DNA from: Mycolicibacterium pyrenivorans | GTDB taxonomy: Bacteria > Actinomycetota > Actinomycetes > Mycobacteriales > Mycobacteriaceae | Direction of reading: 5' to 3' | Length of the DNA: 64,000 nt | Assembly (NCBI RefSeq): GCF_025821625.1 | Contig: NZ_JACKSH010000060.1 | Location: 1-64,000 of the forward strand | Part shown: positions 17,621 through 28,735 of the stretch, in pieces | How the letters are laid out: each line of letters opens with the position of its first letter | How positions within the stretch are numbered: the stretch's first letter is position 1 | Notes under the pieces: model-generated | Databases searched by the model: none | Told to the model about the DNA's origin: nothing | What the model saw: only the letters and a program-made list of their open reading frames with translations | Made by a program: the position numbers and the translations under genes

Positions 17621-18046
17621 TCACTGCACGACCAGCAGTACCCCCGCGACGATCAGTGTCAGGACCTTGACGACTTCCAGCGCGACGTACCACAGGTGAG
17701 CGTGCGACCGCGGGTCCTCGCTCCCGGCGAGCACCGCGTCGGTACGCCTGCTCAGCGCCGGACGCACTACCAGGATCTGCGCGAGCAGAGCCAACCCGGC
17801 CGCGGCCGCCGCGACGACGACGCCGGTTGTCGGGGGCGTCACCACGAATGCGACGACGACAGCGGCCGCCAGCAGCAGCTCGCAGCTGTTGAGAGCGCGG
17901 AACACCAGGCGGCCGATACCGAGACCGACCTGCAGTGTCACCCCCGGGGCACGGAACTTCAACGGAGCTTCGATGAACGAGATCGCCACGACCATCCCGA
18001 GCCAGACGGAGATGGCGGCGAGGGCGACAGCGGAGCCGGCGTGCAC
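17621..18046 (-). CDS. Small integral membrane protein, unknown function
   Basis: A 141-residue protein with four predicted membrane segments: [20 protein letters not shown], the [16 protein letters not shown] region, a Val/Ala-rich helix around [18 protein letters not shown], and a C-terminal helix [16 protein letters not shown]. The early [13 protein letters not shown] loop and the layout recall the DUF4149 type, but the match is loose. The GTG at 18046 is preferred; the ATG at 18079 would overlap the start codon of the divergent small gene. Only about 60 bases separate its stop from the mbtK start. Confidence 0.7.
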   Translation of the reverse strand: MHAGSAVALAAISVWLGMVVAISFIEAPLKFRAPGVTLQVGLGIGRLVFRALNSCELLLAAAVVVAFVVTPPTTGVVVAAAAAGLALLAQILVVRPALSRRTDAVLAGSEDPRSHAHLWYVALEVVKVLTLIVAGVLLVVQ

Positions 18047-18077
18047 GTCGAGCAGCCTACGGTGACATCGTTGAGAC

Positions 18078-18272
18078 ATGAACTCCGACCGCGTCGCCGA
18101 ACTCCAACGCTGGGAGGACGCCGGCGCCGTGTGGCGGGTGATCGGACGCACCGCCGACTCCGTCACGGTGGCGCTGCTGCGGTGCGACGCCGGTGAGGAG
18201 GTGGGGCGCTTCACCAGTGATGATGCGCAGCTGCTGGCCTTCATCGGCGATCGCGACAGCAGCGAGGACTGA
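18078..18272 (+). CDS. Conserved-looking small hypothetical protein
   Basis: A 64-residue acidic protein with an N-terminal helix (RVAELQRWEDAG), a beta-hairpin region (VWRVIGRTADSVTVALLRCDAGEE) and a short C-terminal helix (DDAQLLAFIGD). There is no signal peptide or membrane segment. The layout, with its Val/Leu alternation, looks like a folded small domain rather than a chance frame. It starts divergently from the small membrane protein gene. The function is unknown. Confidence 0.65.
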   Translation: MNSDRVAELQRWEDAGAVWRVIGRTADSVTVALLRCDAGEEVGRFTSDDAQLLAFIGDRDSSED

Positions 18273-18362
18273 GCCTGCGCGGGGGCCGCCGCAGGCGGCG
18301 CCGGATCATCGACCGAGCCGGATTCGGTATGCGGTTCGCACCGTACCCCCAGGGCTGAAGGA

Positions 18363-19328
<966 letters not shown>

Positions 19329-19512
19329 GGCGTCACCGTGAACGCATCTGCGGTCATGGCACCGAAGGTTACCCGCTGGCACCGGCCGGGCGCGCGGCGA
19401 TCGCAGCTTCTCTGACACGCCCCGATCGAACGCCCGATGACCTGCAGATTTGCTACCGTAGACGCTCGATCGCGGCGGCGCCGGGACGACCATCGCGGCG
19501 AAGCCACTGTGG

Positions 19513-20214
19513 GTGGTGAGCACCGGCGAGCCGTTGGAGACGGCGGTCGGCTTCCTGGTCCGGCTGGCGCTGCCCCTCGTCAGCGGTGTGTTCGCGGCGG
19601 GTGCGGCGGTGGGCGACGTGGCCGAGGCGTTGTTCGATCTCGACATCGTCGGCGCCGTCAACGCGGCGACCAACATCCCGGCACGGATCGTCGATGGTTT
19701 CCTCAACGGCGTCGTCGACGGCGAGACGCACGCGTACTACGGATTCGTCGACCCCGTGTTCGAGGCTCCGGTGGTCGACCAGCTGACCGGCCCCGTCACG
19801 TTCCTGATCGAGTCACTACAGGACATCGGCGAGACCATCTCGTCGTCGCCATCCCCCGCGGGCCAGGTCCCCGATCTGGCCGCACCGACGATCGCTCTTT
19901 CCGGTGCTCCCGAGGAGACTGTCGCCGAGGATGGCCCGGGGACCGAGGTGACGGCCGGTGACGCCGGCCGCGGTGACGGACCCGATTCCCGTCCCGCTCC
20001 CGAACCGACCGAGTCGGAGCCGGATTCGGACATCGGAGGTGACGAGAAGGGCGGTGACGAAGGCAATCTTGCCGCTGACTCCGACGAGGCGCCCGAGGAA
20101 GCCGAGTCGGTGGCCGACGAAAGCGCATCCGAGGCGGGTGCGGGCGAACAGTCGGACGCCGAGACGTCCGCCCCGGACGACACGCCGGCGTCACCCGCCG
20201 GCGTGGAGGGGTGA
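19513..20214 (+). CDS. Acidic low-complexity-tail protein, possibly exported
   Basis: A protein of about 233 residues with two parts. The first 115 residues are hydrophobic-helical (VGFLVRLALPLVSGVFAAG, then AATNIPARIVDGFLNG). The NIPARIVDGFLNG type of segment is seen in the C-terminal regions of mycobacterial GjpA/PE-like envelope proteins. The rest is an acidic Glu/Asp/Ser/Pro tail. The GTG at 19513 is the first plausible start after an in-frame TAG at 19459, but no proper signal peptide precedes the hydrophobic part. The gene may therefore be a 5'-shortened relic of a longer envelope protein. Its composition differs sharply from its neighbours. Confidence 0.55.
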   Translation: MVSTGEPLETAVGFLVRLALPLVSGVFAAGAAVGDVAEALFDLDIVGAVNAATNIPARIVDGFLNGVVDGETHAYYGFVDPVFEAPVVDQLTGPVTFLIESLQDIGETISSSPSPAGQVPDLAAPTIALSGAPEETVAEDGPGTEVTAGDAGRGDGPDSRPAPEPTESEPDSDIGGDEKGGDEGNLAADSDEAPEEAESVADESASEAGAGEQSDAETSAPDDTPASPAGVEG

Positions 20215-20301
20215 CGCCCGCCGCATCCAAGGATCGTTGCACCGTTTCGGCGATCCGCGGCTCGGGTATCTGCCCGGGGACAACCCGACAGTCAGGTGCC
20301 C

Positions 20302-20994
20302 ATGAAACCTCATCCCCCTCCCGCAGTGCTGTTCGACGTGGACGGCACCCTGGTGGATTCCAACTACCTGCACGTGTGGGCCTGGTTGCGCGCCTTCGAC
20401 GCCGAGGGGCTTCCCGTCGACGCGTGGCGTATCCACCGGTGCATCGGCATGGACGGTACGACGCTGGTGCGAACGCTCTCCGGCGATGCCGGCCAGGGAG
20501 TGCTGGACCGTCTCAAGGAACGGCACAGCGAGTTCTACGAAGAGACCGCGCACCTGCTCGCTCCCCTGCCCGGTGCCAGAGATCTGCTGCGCGCGGTCGC
20601 AGACCGGGGACTGCAGGTGGTGCTCGCGACATCAGCTCCCGAGGACGAATTGGCAATGCTGCGAAAGGTTCTCGACTGCGATGACGTCATCGCCGCGGTG
20701 ACGTCATCGCAGGACGTGGAGACGGCGAAGCCCAAACCCGACATCGTCCAGGTGGCATTGGAACGGGCCTCGGTGACCGCGGCCGACGCCGTGTTCGTCG
20801 GTGACGCCGTGTGGGACTGCGAAGCGGCCGCCCGAGCGAAGCTTCCGTCGATCGGGGTGCTCAGCGGCGGGGTTTCGCGCGGGGAGTTGCTCGAGGCCGG
20901 TGCGGCCGCGGTGTTCGAAGACGCCGGTGACCTGTTGGCGAATCTGGACACCAGCCGGATCGGACAGTTGGCGGGTCGCCGGCGGGATCAGTGA
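20302..20994 (+). CDS. HAD-superfamily phosphatase
   Basis: A 230-residue haloacid-dehalogenase-type hydrolase. Motif I is [12 protein letters not shown] (nucleophile and general acid Asp about residues 12 and 14), motif II is VVLATSAP, motif III includes Lys in ETAKPKPD, and motif IV is [12 protein letters not shown]. The small helical cap at residues 20-90 is of the beta-phosphoglucomutase/phosphoglycolate phosphatase type, so it probably dephosphorylates a small sugar or acid phosphate in the cytosol. ATG at 20302 is chosen over a GTG six bases upstream. Its end overlaps the convergent mmpL by seven bases. Confidence 0.88.
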   Translation: MKPHPPPAVLFDVDGTLVDSNYLHVWAWLRAFDAEGLPVDAWRIHRCIGMDGTTLVRTLSGDAGQGVLDRLKERHSEFYEETAHLLAPLPGARDLLRAVADRGLQVVLATSAPEDELAMLRKVLDCDDVIAAVTSSQDVETAKPKPDIVQVALERASVTAADAVFVGDAVWDCEAAARAKLPSIGVLSGGVSRGELLEAGAAAVFEDAGDLLANLDTSRIGQLAGRRRDQ

Positions 20995-23831
20995 TCTCGG
21001 GCCGCGGGGCTGATCTCCTGCAGTCGGCGCAGCGAGGCCGGGGTCTGGAACCGCTGGGGCCACCAGAACCAGCGACCCAGCAGTGACGCCAACGAGGGCG
21101 TCATGAAGGACCGCACGATGAACGTGTCGAACAACAAGCCCAACGCGATGGTGGTACCCACCTGTGCCATCACCCTCAGGTCGCTGAACGCGAATGTGGC
21201 CATGGTCAACGCGAACACCAGACCCGCCGAGCTCACGACCGATCCGGTACCAGCCATCGCGCGGATGATGCCGGTCTTCAAACCCCCGGGTAGCTCTTCC
21301 TTCAACCGCGAGACGAGTAGCAGGTTGTAGTCCGATCCCACGGCCACGAGCAGAACGAGGGACATCGGCAGCACCATCCAGTGGAGTTCGAGGCCGATGA
21401 TGTGCTGCCAGGCCAGCACCGAGAGCCCGAATGAGGCGCCAAGTGACATCAAAACCGTTCCCACGATGACGGCCGCCGCCACCAGCGCGCGTGTGATGAT
21501 CAACATGATCACGAAGACCAGTGTGACCGCGGCGATTCCGGCGATCATCAGGTCGTAATGCGACCCGTCGCGCATATCTTTGTACGTGGCGGCGGTGCCG
21601 GCGAGGTAGATGGTCGAGCCCTCCAGCGGAGTGCCCTTGATCGCCTCCTTGGCCGCGGTCTTGATCGGCGCCACCATCGAGATGCCCTCCAACGCAGCAG
21701 GGTCGCCCTCGTGGCTGATGATGAACCGCACCGACTTGCCATCCGGTGAGATGAACTGGTCCATCACCCGCTTGAAGTCGTCGTTTTCGAAGATCTCCGG
21801 CGGCAGGTAGAAAGTGTCGTCGTTACGGGCGTCGTCGAACGCCTCGCCCATGGCGTGCGAGTTCTCCAGCTGCGCCGCCATCTGGTCCTGCAGGCCCTTC
21901 TGCGACTGGTACATCGTCAGCATCATCGACTTCATCGTCTTCATCGACTCGATCTGACCCGGCAGCAGCTCGACCAGTTGCGGCATCAGCGTGTCGAGGC
22001 GTTCGAGATCGGGAATCAGTTGGTTGATGTCATCGGTGATCGTGTTGACGCCGTCGAGTGTGTCGAACACCGAACGGAACGCCCAGCACGCGGGAATGTT
22101 GTAGCAGTGCGGCTCCCAGTAGAAGTAGTTACGGATGGGCCGGAAGAAGTCGTCGAAATCGGCGATGTTGTCCCGAACCTCGGCGATGTTGATCGTCATG
22201 TTCTTGGTCTTGGTGATCAACTGATGGGTGGTGTCGCGCATCTGACCCATCAGGCTCGACATCTTCTCCATCGTGTCGATGGTCTTCTGCATCTCGTCGG
22301 CCTGAACCAGCATGTCGGCCATCCGGTCCTGCATGTACTTCTCGTTCAGCTGGGTGAGCGTGCCCCGCATGCTCATCTGGAACGGGATGGTGCTGTGCTT
22401 GATCGGTTTTCCGTCGGGCCTGGTGATCGTCTGGACGCGGGCGACCCCGGGGATCCGGAAGAGAGCTTTCGCGATCTTGTCGATGACGAGGAAGTCCGCG
22501 GGGTTGCGCAGATCGTGGTCGCTTTCCACCATGAGTAATTCGGGATTCATGCGGGCAGCACCGAAGTGGCGGTCGGCGGCGGCGTAGCCGACGTTGGCGG
22601 GGATTTCCTCGGGCAGGTACACGCGCGCGTCGTAATTGGTTTTGTAACCGGGCAGCGTGAGCAGGCCGACGAGCGCCAGCCCCAGAGTCGCGGCCAGGAC
22701 GGGTCCCGGCCATCGCACCACCACCGTCCCGATCCGCCGCCAGCCACGCGACCGGATGGCCCGCTTGGGCTCGAACAGCCCGAAACGACCGGCCACCACG
22801 ACCACCGCGGGTCCGAGCGTCAACGCCGCCGCGACCGCGACCAACGTCCCGACCGCACAGGGCACGCCCAACGTGTGGAAGTAGGGCAGGCGGGTGAAGC
22901 TCAAGCACAGCATGGCGCCGGCGATCGTCAGCCCCGATCCCAGCACGACGTGCGCGGTGCCGCGGAACATCGAGTAGTACGCCGACTGTAGGTCCTCGCC
23001 TGCTCCCCTGGCCTCCTGGTATCGGCCGATCGCAAAGATGGCGTAGTCCGTCCCCGCGGCGATGACCATCAAGGTCAGTAGGTTCACCGCGAAGGTCGAC
23101 AGCCCGATGATCTCGTTGGTGGCGAGGAACGCGACGATGCCCCGGGCGGCGCCGAGCTCGATGAACACCATGCCGAGGATCAGCAGCATCGTCGCGATCG
23201 ACCGGTAGACGAGCAGCAGCATCACCGCGATGACGCCGATCGTGATGAGCGTGACCCGGAAGATGCTCTTGTCGCCGGCGTGATGCTGGTCGGCGATCAA
23301 GGGCGCTGCGCCGGTCACGTAGGTCTTGATCCCCGCCGGCGCGGGCGTGGTGTCGACGATCTCGCGTATCGCCTCGACCGACTGGTTGGCCTGCGCCTCG
23401 CCCTGATTGCCGCGAAGATGCACCTGTGCGTAGGCCGCCTTGCCGTCGGCGCTCTGGGCGCCCGACGCTGTCAGCGGGTCGCCCCAGAAGTCTGCGACGT
23501 GCTGGACGTGGACGGTGTCGGCCTCCAGCTTGTCGACGAGTTGGTCGTAGTAGCGGTGCGCCTCGTCACCGAGCGGCGCATCACCCTCCAACACGATCAT
23601 CGCGGTGCTGTCGGAGTCGAACTCCTCGAAGTTGCGGCCGATGCGCTTCATCGAGATCAAGGCCGGTCCGTCGTCGGCGCTGAGCCCGACCGTGCGGTCC
23701 TCGCCGACCTTCTCCAGTGGCGGGACCGCGACGTTGGTGACGACGGTCAGCAGAATCCAGGCGAGCACGATGGGCACGGCGAGGACGCGAAAGATCCGCG
23801 CGAGCCCCGAGCGCTCACCCGCCAATTCCAC
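20988..23831 (-). CDS. MmpL-family transporter, MmpL4/5-like
   Basis: A 947-residue RND-type transporter with an MmpL architecture: an N-terminal helix (about residues 15-35), a first periplasmic domain with [18 protein letters not shown] typical of the MmpL4/MmpL5 branch, helix blocks with [15 protein letters not shown] and [15 protein letters not shown], and a long Met/Gln-rich coiled-coil segment (residues about 480-640). MmpL4 and MmpL5 export mycobactin-type siderophores with an MmpS partner. Here the mbt genes are 4 kb away, but no mmpS is adjacent. The start is a GTG. The upstream region has an inverted repeat at 23914-23938. Confidence 0.9.
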   Translation of the reverse strand: MELAGERSGLARIFRVLAVPIVLAWILLTVVTNVAVPPLEKVGEDRTVGLSADDGPALISMKRIGRNFEEFDSDSTAMIVLEGDAPLGDEAHRYYDQLVDKLEADTVHVQHVADFWGDPLTASGAQSADGKAAYAQVHLRGNQGEAQANQSVEAIREIVDTTPAPAGIKTYVTGAAPLIADQHHAGDKSIFRVTLITIGVIAVMLLLVYRSIATMLLILGMVFIELGAARGIVAFLATNEIIGLSTFAVNLLTLMVIAAGTDYAIFAIGRYQEARGAGEDLQSAYYSMFRGTAHVVLGSGLTIAGAMLCLSFTRLPYFHTLGVPCAVGTLVAVAAALTLGPAVVVVAGRFGLFEPKRAIRSRGWRRIGTVVVRWPGPVLAATLGLALVGLLTLPGYKTNYDARVYLPEEIPANVGYAAADRHFGAARMNPELLMVESDHDLRNPADFLVIDKIAKALFRIPGVARVQTITRPDGKPIKHSTIPFQMSMRGTLTQLNEKYMQDRMADMLVQADEMQKTIDTMEKMSSLMGQMRDTTHQLITKTKNMTINIAEVRDNIADFDDFFRPIRNYFYWEPHCYNIPACWAFRSVFDTLDGVNTITDDINQLIPDLERLDTLMPQLVELLPGQIESMKTMKSMMLTMYQSQKGLQDQMAAQLENSHAMGEAFDDARNDDTFYLPPEIFENDDFKRVMDQFISPDGKSVRFIISHEGDPAALEGISMVAPIKTAAKEAIKGTPLEGSTIYLAGTAATYKDMRDGSHYDLMIAGIAAVTLVFVIMLIITRALVAAAVIVGTVLMSLGASFGLSVLAWQHIIGLELHWMVLPMSLVLLVAVGSDYNLLLVSRLKEELPGGLKTGIIRAMAGTGSVVSSAGLVFALTMATFAFSDLRVMAQVGTTIALGLLFDTFIVRSFMTPSLASLLGRWFWWPQRFQTPASLRRLQEISPAARDH

Positions 23832-23913
23832 CGCCCCCGATCAGGCCAGGCATCGGCCCATCCAGAAGCCGCTCGTGTGACAGTCCAAGTTCTGCGTGCC
23901 CCACATGTAGTCA

Positions 23914-23938
23914 GTCACATCATCGCTGTCAATGTGAC
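23914..23938. promoter_or_regulatory. Inverted repeat upstream of the MmpL4-like gene
   Basis: GTCACAT and ATGTGAC are perfect seven-base arms separated by 11 bases. A third TGTGAC element lies closer to the gene, near 23876. Such spacing fits a dimeric regulator binding between the mmpL start (23831) and the preceding TAXI gene stop (23997). The regulator is unknown. Confidence 0.5.
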
Positions 23939-23996
23939 ACGACGTTACCCGCCAGCAGGGTAGCCACAGTTTGCGCCGGGCGATGAAGCTGCCCCG

Positions 23997-25016
23997 CTAT
24001 TTCACTGCGTCGAGGCCGTCGAGCGCGTGTTCGGCGCCCCGGTTCAGCGGCACCGGGTCGGTGTCACGCGCGGTCTCCAGCTTGATGCCCTTGGCGGCGC
24101 CGACCACCTCCGCCATCGCAGGCTGCCTCTCGAACAGCGTCCTGGTCAGCACACAGGCCAGGTTGGCGTCGACGTCGTCGCGAACCAGCAACAGGTTCGC
24201 CACGACGATGGTCTTGACGTCGGCGGGCAACCCGTAGGTCGCGGCCGGGATGACGCCCTCCTCGTAGGCTGGGCTCACCTCCTGCATCTTGGCCAGCTGC
24301 GGGGTGATGTCGATGAAGGCGACCTCGTTGCCCGCCGTCGTCAGCAGATCGGTGATCCCCGGCGTCGGAAGGCCGCCGGACCAGAACAGCGCATCGATCG
24401 AGCCGTCCTTCATCCCGTCGACGGTCTTGGTGAGGTCCAGTCGCTGAGCGGCGACGTCGGACTGCGGGTTCAAGCCCGCCGACTCGAGCAGCCGGTTGGC
24501 GATGACCTCGGTGCCCGACCCAGGCGAGCCGGTGGACACCCGCTTTCCCCGCATGTCGGCGACGGAGGTGATGCCACTGCCCGTCCTGGCGATCACCTGG
24601 GTGTAGTTGGGGTAGATGCGGGCAAGCGCCTGCACGGGTTGTTTCTCGCCGTCGAAACTCGCCTTGCCCTCGACGGCGTCGGCCGCCGTGTCGGCGAGCG
24701 AGAACGCCACCTGGTAGCTGCCGCCGACCAGTTGCTGGATGTTCTGCACCGACGCCCCGGTCTCGGCGGCGGTCGCCTTCACCCGGCCGTCGGTGGCCGC
24801 CGAAATCTGCTCCGCGTAAGCGTTTCCGAGCGAGAAGTACACCCCCGTCGCATTGCCGGTCGCGATGCTCACCCGGGTGTCGGAGCCGACCTCGCAGGTG
24901 ATCTCGCCGCCCGCATCTGCGCTCGGGGCGTCCTGCCTGCCACCGCAACCCGTCGCCGCGATCCCGGTCAGCGCCAACGTTGCGAACACCGCGAACGCCC
25001 GAGCGCCACGCCTCAT
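23997..25016 (-). CDS. TAXI-family TRAP transporter substrate-binding lipoprotein
   Basis: A solute-binding protein of the TAXI type. The signal peptide ends in a lipobox (GIAATGC), so it is anchored as a lipoprotein. The mature part has the TAXI start (ATGNATGVYFSLGNAYAEQI) and the conserved TGSPGSGTEVIANRLLE region. It captures a small organic acid or similar ligand for the TRAP permease encoded just upstream. AGGAGG lies directly before the ATG at 25025 but nine bases before the ATG at 25016. The latter therefore has the better ribosome spacing and a cleaner signal start (MRRGARAF), and is used here. Confidence 0.9.
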   Translation of the reverse strand: MRRGARAFAVFATLALTGIAATGCGGRQDAPSADAGGEITCEVGSDTRVSIATGNATGVYFSLGNAYAEQISAATDGRVKATAAETGASVQNIQQLVGGSYQVAFSLADTAADAVEGKASFDGEKQPVQALARIYPNYTQVIARTGSGITSVADMRGKRVSTGSPGSGTEVIANRLLESAGLNPQSDVAAQRLDLTKTVDGMKDGSIDALFWSGGLPTPGITDLLTTAGNEVAFIDITPQLAKMQEVSPAYEEGVIPAATYGLPADVKTIVVANLLLVRDDVDANLACVLTRTLFERQPAMAEVVGAAKGIKLETARDTDPVPLNRGAEHALDGLDAVK

Positions 25017-25021
25017 GTCCG

Positions 25022-27109
25022 TCATCCTCCTGTCGACCTCCTCTTGTCAGCGATCATGGTCAGTGCGACTGCACCGAGCAGACACGTCGATCCCGCCGCG
25101 ATGGTGACGGGATCCAGGAACAGCAACAGCATGGCCGCAATCGCCGTGAGAATTCGGGGAATCGGTCGCATGGCGCCCACACCGATCACCCACCCGCCCG
25201 CCGCGAAGGACAGTGCCACGATGCCCGCGAGGGCCGCGGCCGACGCCCACACCACCCCGATCACCGGGCCGCGGCCCAACAGGTACTCACCCGGATCGGT
25301 CACGACGAACGCGATGGGAACCAGGAACGCAGGGGCCGCGTAGCGCAGTGTCTGCCACATCGTGGGGATGGCCCGGCCACCGGTGACGGCAGACGCGCCG
25401 ACGGCCGCCAGCGCCGTCGGCGGGGTGACCTCCGACAGCACCGAGTAGTAGAAGACGAACATCGCGGCCGCAGGGGCCGGGACGTCGAGCGCCAGCAGCG
25501 CCGGACCGATGATGACCCAGCCGATGACGAACGACGCCGTCACCGGTATCGCCAGGCCCAGCATGGCCAGCGCCACCGCGGCGAAGACCGCCGTCAGCGC
25601 GAGCATCACCGTCCGGTTGTCGGTGATCGCATCGACGCTCCCGACCAGCACGGAGGAGAACTGGGCGCCCAGCCCGGTCTTCGTCGTCATCGCGGTGATC
25701 ACCCCGGCCGCTGCACATACCGCCACGACCGGGAGGACGCCCCTGACCCCGGCGCTGAGGGCGTCGAACAGTCGGCGTGGTGTCAGCGCGAAGCGCCGAT
25801 CCAAGAAGGACAGCAGGACAGCCAGAATCGTGGCGTACACCACCGCCCGTGTGGCCGACATCCCGATGGCCAGCAGGACGACGATCGCGATGAGCGACGA
25901 GAAGTGGTACCCGAAGCGGCCGAGCAGCTTCCATGGTGACTCGGCATCGAGATGGGTTGCGCGCATCCCGAACCGGCGGGCGTCGATCTCGACCGCGAGC
26001 AGGATGCCCAGGTAGTACAGGATCGTCGGGATCATCGCCCAACCGAGCACGGTGAGATACGAGACCTCGAGATACTCGGCGACGATGAACGCGGCCGCCC
26101 CCAAGGTCGGCGGTGACAGCAGCGCGCCGACGCCGGCCGCCGCCAGCACGCCGCCGGCACGTTCCGGGGTGTAGCCCGCCTGCCTCATGATCGGCCACGT
26201 GACCGCGCCGACACTGACGGCCGTCGCGGTCCCCGAACCGGAGACGGTGCCGAGGAGGAACCCGGACGCCACCGTGGTCCGGCCCGCCGCGCTGCGCGAC
26301 CGCCGGAATGCGGCCACCGACAGGTTCACGAAGAATCGCGCGCCGCCGGAGAGTTCGAGCACCGCGCCGTAGATGGTGAACAACACGATGTAGGTCGCGG
26401 CGACGTCGAGCGGCGTCCCGAAGAAGCCGCTGCCCGAGTTGTAGAGCGCGTCGACGATCTGGTCGAAGTCCAGACCCGCGTGGGCGATGGCCCAGCCCTG
26501 TGGGAGCAGGCCGCCGTAGTAGCCGTACGCGAGGAACAGCCCGCACACGATGGGCAGGGCCCAGCCGGTGGTGCGTCGGCACGCCTCGAGGACGAGCACG
26601 AGCAGCAGCGCCCCCATCGCCACATCGATGGGTTCGAGCAGCCCCTGCCGGTCGAGGAAGGCGTCGTAGCCGCCACCACCGGATCCGATCTGGACCGGGA
26701 GCACCGGATAGAGGCAGACCAACAGCGTGACACCGGCGAGCAGCCAATCGAGCACACCGGGCCGGGCGGCCGGGTCGAGCCGGCGCCGCGGACGCGAGGA
26801 GCGAGACAGCACGAGGCCGGATCGGTAGACGAGAAAGACCAGCGGCAGCGATCCGGCCAGGAAGACGATCAGGTAGAACTGGCTGCCCTGCGACAGCGGC
26901 CGGAACACCTGCCAGATCGTGAACACCGCGACGGCGAAGGCGACGACGGCGACGAGGCGGTTGGTCCAACCGTGCAGTTCCCGGGCGGGTTTCTCCTGAT
27001 CATCGACTTGCGGCACGGCCTGGGCGTCCGGGGACCGCTGTGGCGAAGTCGGCACGGTGGCGCCCACCGCCGGCGTGTCGCCGTGCAGCTTCGACGGGCG
27101 CGGATCCAT
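25022..27109 (-). CDS. Fused TRAP transporter permease (small plus large subunit)
   Basis: A membrane protein of about 695 residues of the TAXI-type fused TRAP permease family, using an ion gradient to import the ligand delivered by the TAXI lipoprotein. The N-terminal cytosolic stretch (PQVDDQEKPARELHGWTNR) is followed by the small-subunit helices. The large DctM-like domain carries SGSGTATAVSVGAVTWPIM, PPTLGAAAFIVAEYL and YYSVLSEVTPPTALAA, all typical of this family. The ATG at 27109 is chosen; earlier in-frame starts add an atypical leader. The stop overlaps the first possible TAXI start (ATGA), so the two genes form one operon. Confidence 0.9.
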   Translation of the reverse strand: MDPRPSKLHGDTPAVGATVPTSPQRSPDAQAVPQVDDQEKPARELHGWTNRLVAVVAFAVAVFTIWQVFRPLSQGSQFYLIVFLAGSLPLVFLVYRSGLVLSRSSRPRRRLDPAARPGVLDWLLAGVTLLVCLYPVLPVQIGSGGGGYDAFLDRQGLLEPIDVAMGALLLVLVLEACRRTTGWALPIVCGLFLAYGYYGGLLPQGWAIAHAGLDFDQIVDALYNSGSGFFGTPLDVAATYIVLFTIYGAVLELSGGARFFVNLSVAAFRRSRSAAGRTTVASGFLLGTVSGSGTATAVSVGAVTWPIMRQAGYTPERAGGVLAAAGVGALLSPPTLGAAAFIVAEYLEVSYLTVLGWAMIPTILYYLGILLAVEIDARRFGMRATHLDAESPWKLLGRFGYHFSSLIAIVVLLAIGMSATRAVVYATILAVLLSFLDRRFALTPRRLFDALSAGVRGVLPVVAVCAAAGVITAMTTKTGLGAQFSSVLVGSVDAITDNRTVMLALTAVFAAVALAMLGLAIPVTASFVIGWVIIGPALLALDVPAPAAAMFVFYYSVLSEVTPPTALAAVGASAVTGGRAIPTMWQTLRYAAPAFLVPIAFVVTDPGEYLLGRGPVIGVVWASAAALAGIVALSFAAGGWVIGVGAMRPIPRILTAIAAMLLLFLDPVTIAAGSTCLLGAVALTMIADKRRSTGG

Positions 27110-27272
27110 CGGATGCAACCGTAGGCCGCCGTCACCGCATTCGCGGTGGAACGACGTGAGGTGCGCGCCGGCTCCGTGCGCCTTCCCGGAACTCGCGGCG
27201 GGGGCCCTATGCTTGGGGCGCCATCGACAATGGAGGCGTCCTGACAAACGGTCTATCGCCGATAGGCACCCG

Positions 27273-28025
27273 GTGACCTACCGGCCTGCCGACACCGCGG
27301 CTCCGGTGTTCGCTGCCGGCCACGCCGAGGCCGAGGATGTCGACGACGACATGCCACAGGTCGTCGCCGACACCATCACCGACTTCCTGCACACACCGCG
27401 TGCCCGCGGCTGGATTCACTTCTATTCGGCCGCGACCGCCATCGTGGCGGGGACGGCACTTGTGCCCGTCGCGTGGCTCACCGTGTCACCGAGGGCCGGC
27501 TTGGCCACCCTGATCTACGCCGTCGGCATCGTGGCGATGTTCGGCATCAGCGCTGCTTACCACCGGGTGCACTGGAGTTCACCGGTGACGGAGAAGTGGA
27601 TGATGCGCATCGATCACTCGGTGATCTTCGTGTTCATCGCTGCCAGTTACACGCCCTTCGCGCTGTTGGCGATGCCGCCACACACCGGGGTCCAGGCCCT
27701 GACCATGGTGTGGTCCGGCGCGGCCGTCGGTGTCGTGCTCAAGATGTTCTGGCCCTCGGCCCCCCGGTGGGTCGGGCTGCCCCTGTACCTGATGCTGGGC
27801 TACTCGGCGATCTGGTTCGCCGGAACACTGGTCGACGGCGCAGGTTGGGCGGTGGTCGCGCTCCTGGTCCTCGGGGGTGTGCTCTACAACATCGGCGCCA
27901 TCTGCTACGGCCTGCGCTGGCCGAATCCGTGGCCGCAGACCTTCGGCCATCACGAGTTCTTCCACGCCTTCACCGCGGCGGCAGCCCTATGCCACTACTT
28001 CGCGGCCTGGGGCCTCATCGTCTAG
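27273..28025 (+). CDS. Haemolysin III/PAQR-like membrane protein
   Basis: A seven-helix membrane protein of about 250 residues in the haemolysin-III (YqfA/PAQR-related) family. The conserved first-helix motif is GISAAYHRVHW, the middle motif MMRIDHSVIFVFIAASYTP places the conserved Asp-His, and the C-terminal HHEFFHAFTAAAALCHY supplies the His cluster that in PAQR relatives binds zinc. Despite the name, lytic activity is not established for most members. A GTG at 27273 is used; an ATG at about 27351 (MPQVVADT) is an alternative. It stands alone between the TRAP operon and the minus-strand Ntn-hydrolase operon. Confidence 0.85.
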   Translation: MTYRPADTAAPVFAAGHAEAEDVDDDMPQVVADTITDFLHTPRARGWIHFYSAATAIVAGTALVPVAWLTVSPRAGLATLIYAVGIVAMFGISAAYHRVHWSSPVTEKWMMRIDHSVIFVFIAASYTPFALLAMPPHTGVQALTMVWSGAAVGVVLKMFWPSAPRWVGLPLYLMLGYSAIWFAGTLVDGAGWAVVALLVLGGVLYNIGAICYGLRWPNPWPQTFGHHEFFHAFTAAAALCHYFAAWGLIV

Positions 28026-28039
28026 ACGAAGCGGTCCGT

Positions 28040-28735
28040 TCAGTCGAAGAGGTCGTCGAGGGCTCGCTGTTCGAGTTCGACCCATCGCTTCACCTGTTTG
28101 CGGACGCCTTCCACCTCTTTCGGGCTGAGGTGGTCGGCGCCCTCGGGGGTGATGCGGCAGATGTCCATCGGGCCACCGACGCTGGGTGAAGACGCGTCCA
28201 GGGCGTCGAGGACACGCAGTGCCGCGACCACGCCGTAGTCGACGTCGCGCTCTCTCATGTGGAAATGCGTGAGCAGTGCGTGCGCCTGCTGGGCCATCGG
28301 CGCGCCACTGCCCACGGCTTGAAATCCGGTCTCCTCATGGTGTCCGATGAGGCCGCTGGGGTCGAGGTCGATGATGAACGGATCATCGCCGACGTAACCC
28401 GCGGCGAGGACGTAGGTCGCCGGTGTGCCGGCCGCCTCCTGGCCGGGAACGTCGGTGATGAAGTTCTCGTAGTGGTGTTTGAGTACGGGCAGCACCCTGG
28501 CCTGGAGAGCATGTCCGATGTTCTTGGCCTCGATGACGGCGTCGGCCTCGTCGTTGAAGATCTGCTCGATGTCGTAGAGCGCCGCCCTCGATCCGCTACC
28601 GCCCCACGCGGCGTGCGCACCCAGCGAGTGCAGCTTCTGCGCGGGGTAGGACAGCCCCCTGCCCGGATCGGTGATCTGCGAATCGGAGGCCACCACGATG
28701 CCGTTGGCGCACCGCACAGCCAGCACGACGGTCAT
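28040..28735 (-). CDS. Stand-alone proteasome-beta-like Ntn hydrolase
   Basis: A 231-residue Ntn-hydrolase-fold protein. After removal of Met1 the mature N-terminus is Thr. Counting from it, Asp17 (VVASDSQIT) and Lys33 (YPAQKLHS) fall exactly where 20S proteasome beta subunits have their catalytic Asp17 and Lys33, so the active site looks intact with no propeptide to remove. A GSGAPMAQQAH stretch matches the later active-site loop. It is neither PrcB nor PrcA, which have propeptides or gates and sit beside pup. It resembles the small bacterial proteasome-related proteins (Anbu/BPH-like). It is coupled by ATGA to the STAS gene behind the large phosphatase. The substrate is unknown. Confidence 0.85.
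   Translation of the reverse strand: MTVVLAVRCANGIVVASDSQITDPGRGLSYPAQKLHSLGAHAAWGGSGSRAALYDIEQIFNDEADAVIEAKNIGHALQARVLPVLKHHYENFITDVPGQEAAGTPATYVLAAGYVGDDPFIIDLDPSGLIGHHEETGFQAVGSGAPMAQQAHALLTHFHMRERDVDYGVVAALRVLDALDASSPSVGGPMDICRITPEGADHLSPKEVEGVRKQVKRWVELEQRALDDLFD

Noticed and set aside
27057..27272. Longer N-terminus for the haemolysin-III-like protein
   Set aside because: The extension overlaps the TRAP permease start on the other strand and is Arg/Pro-rich; the family does not have it.
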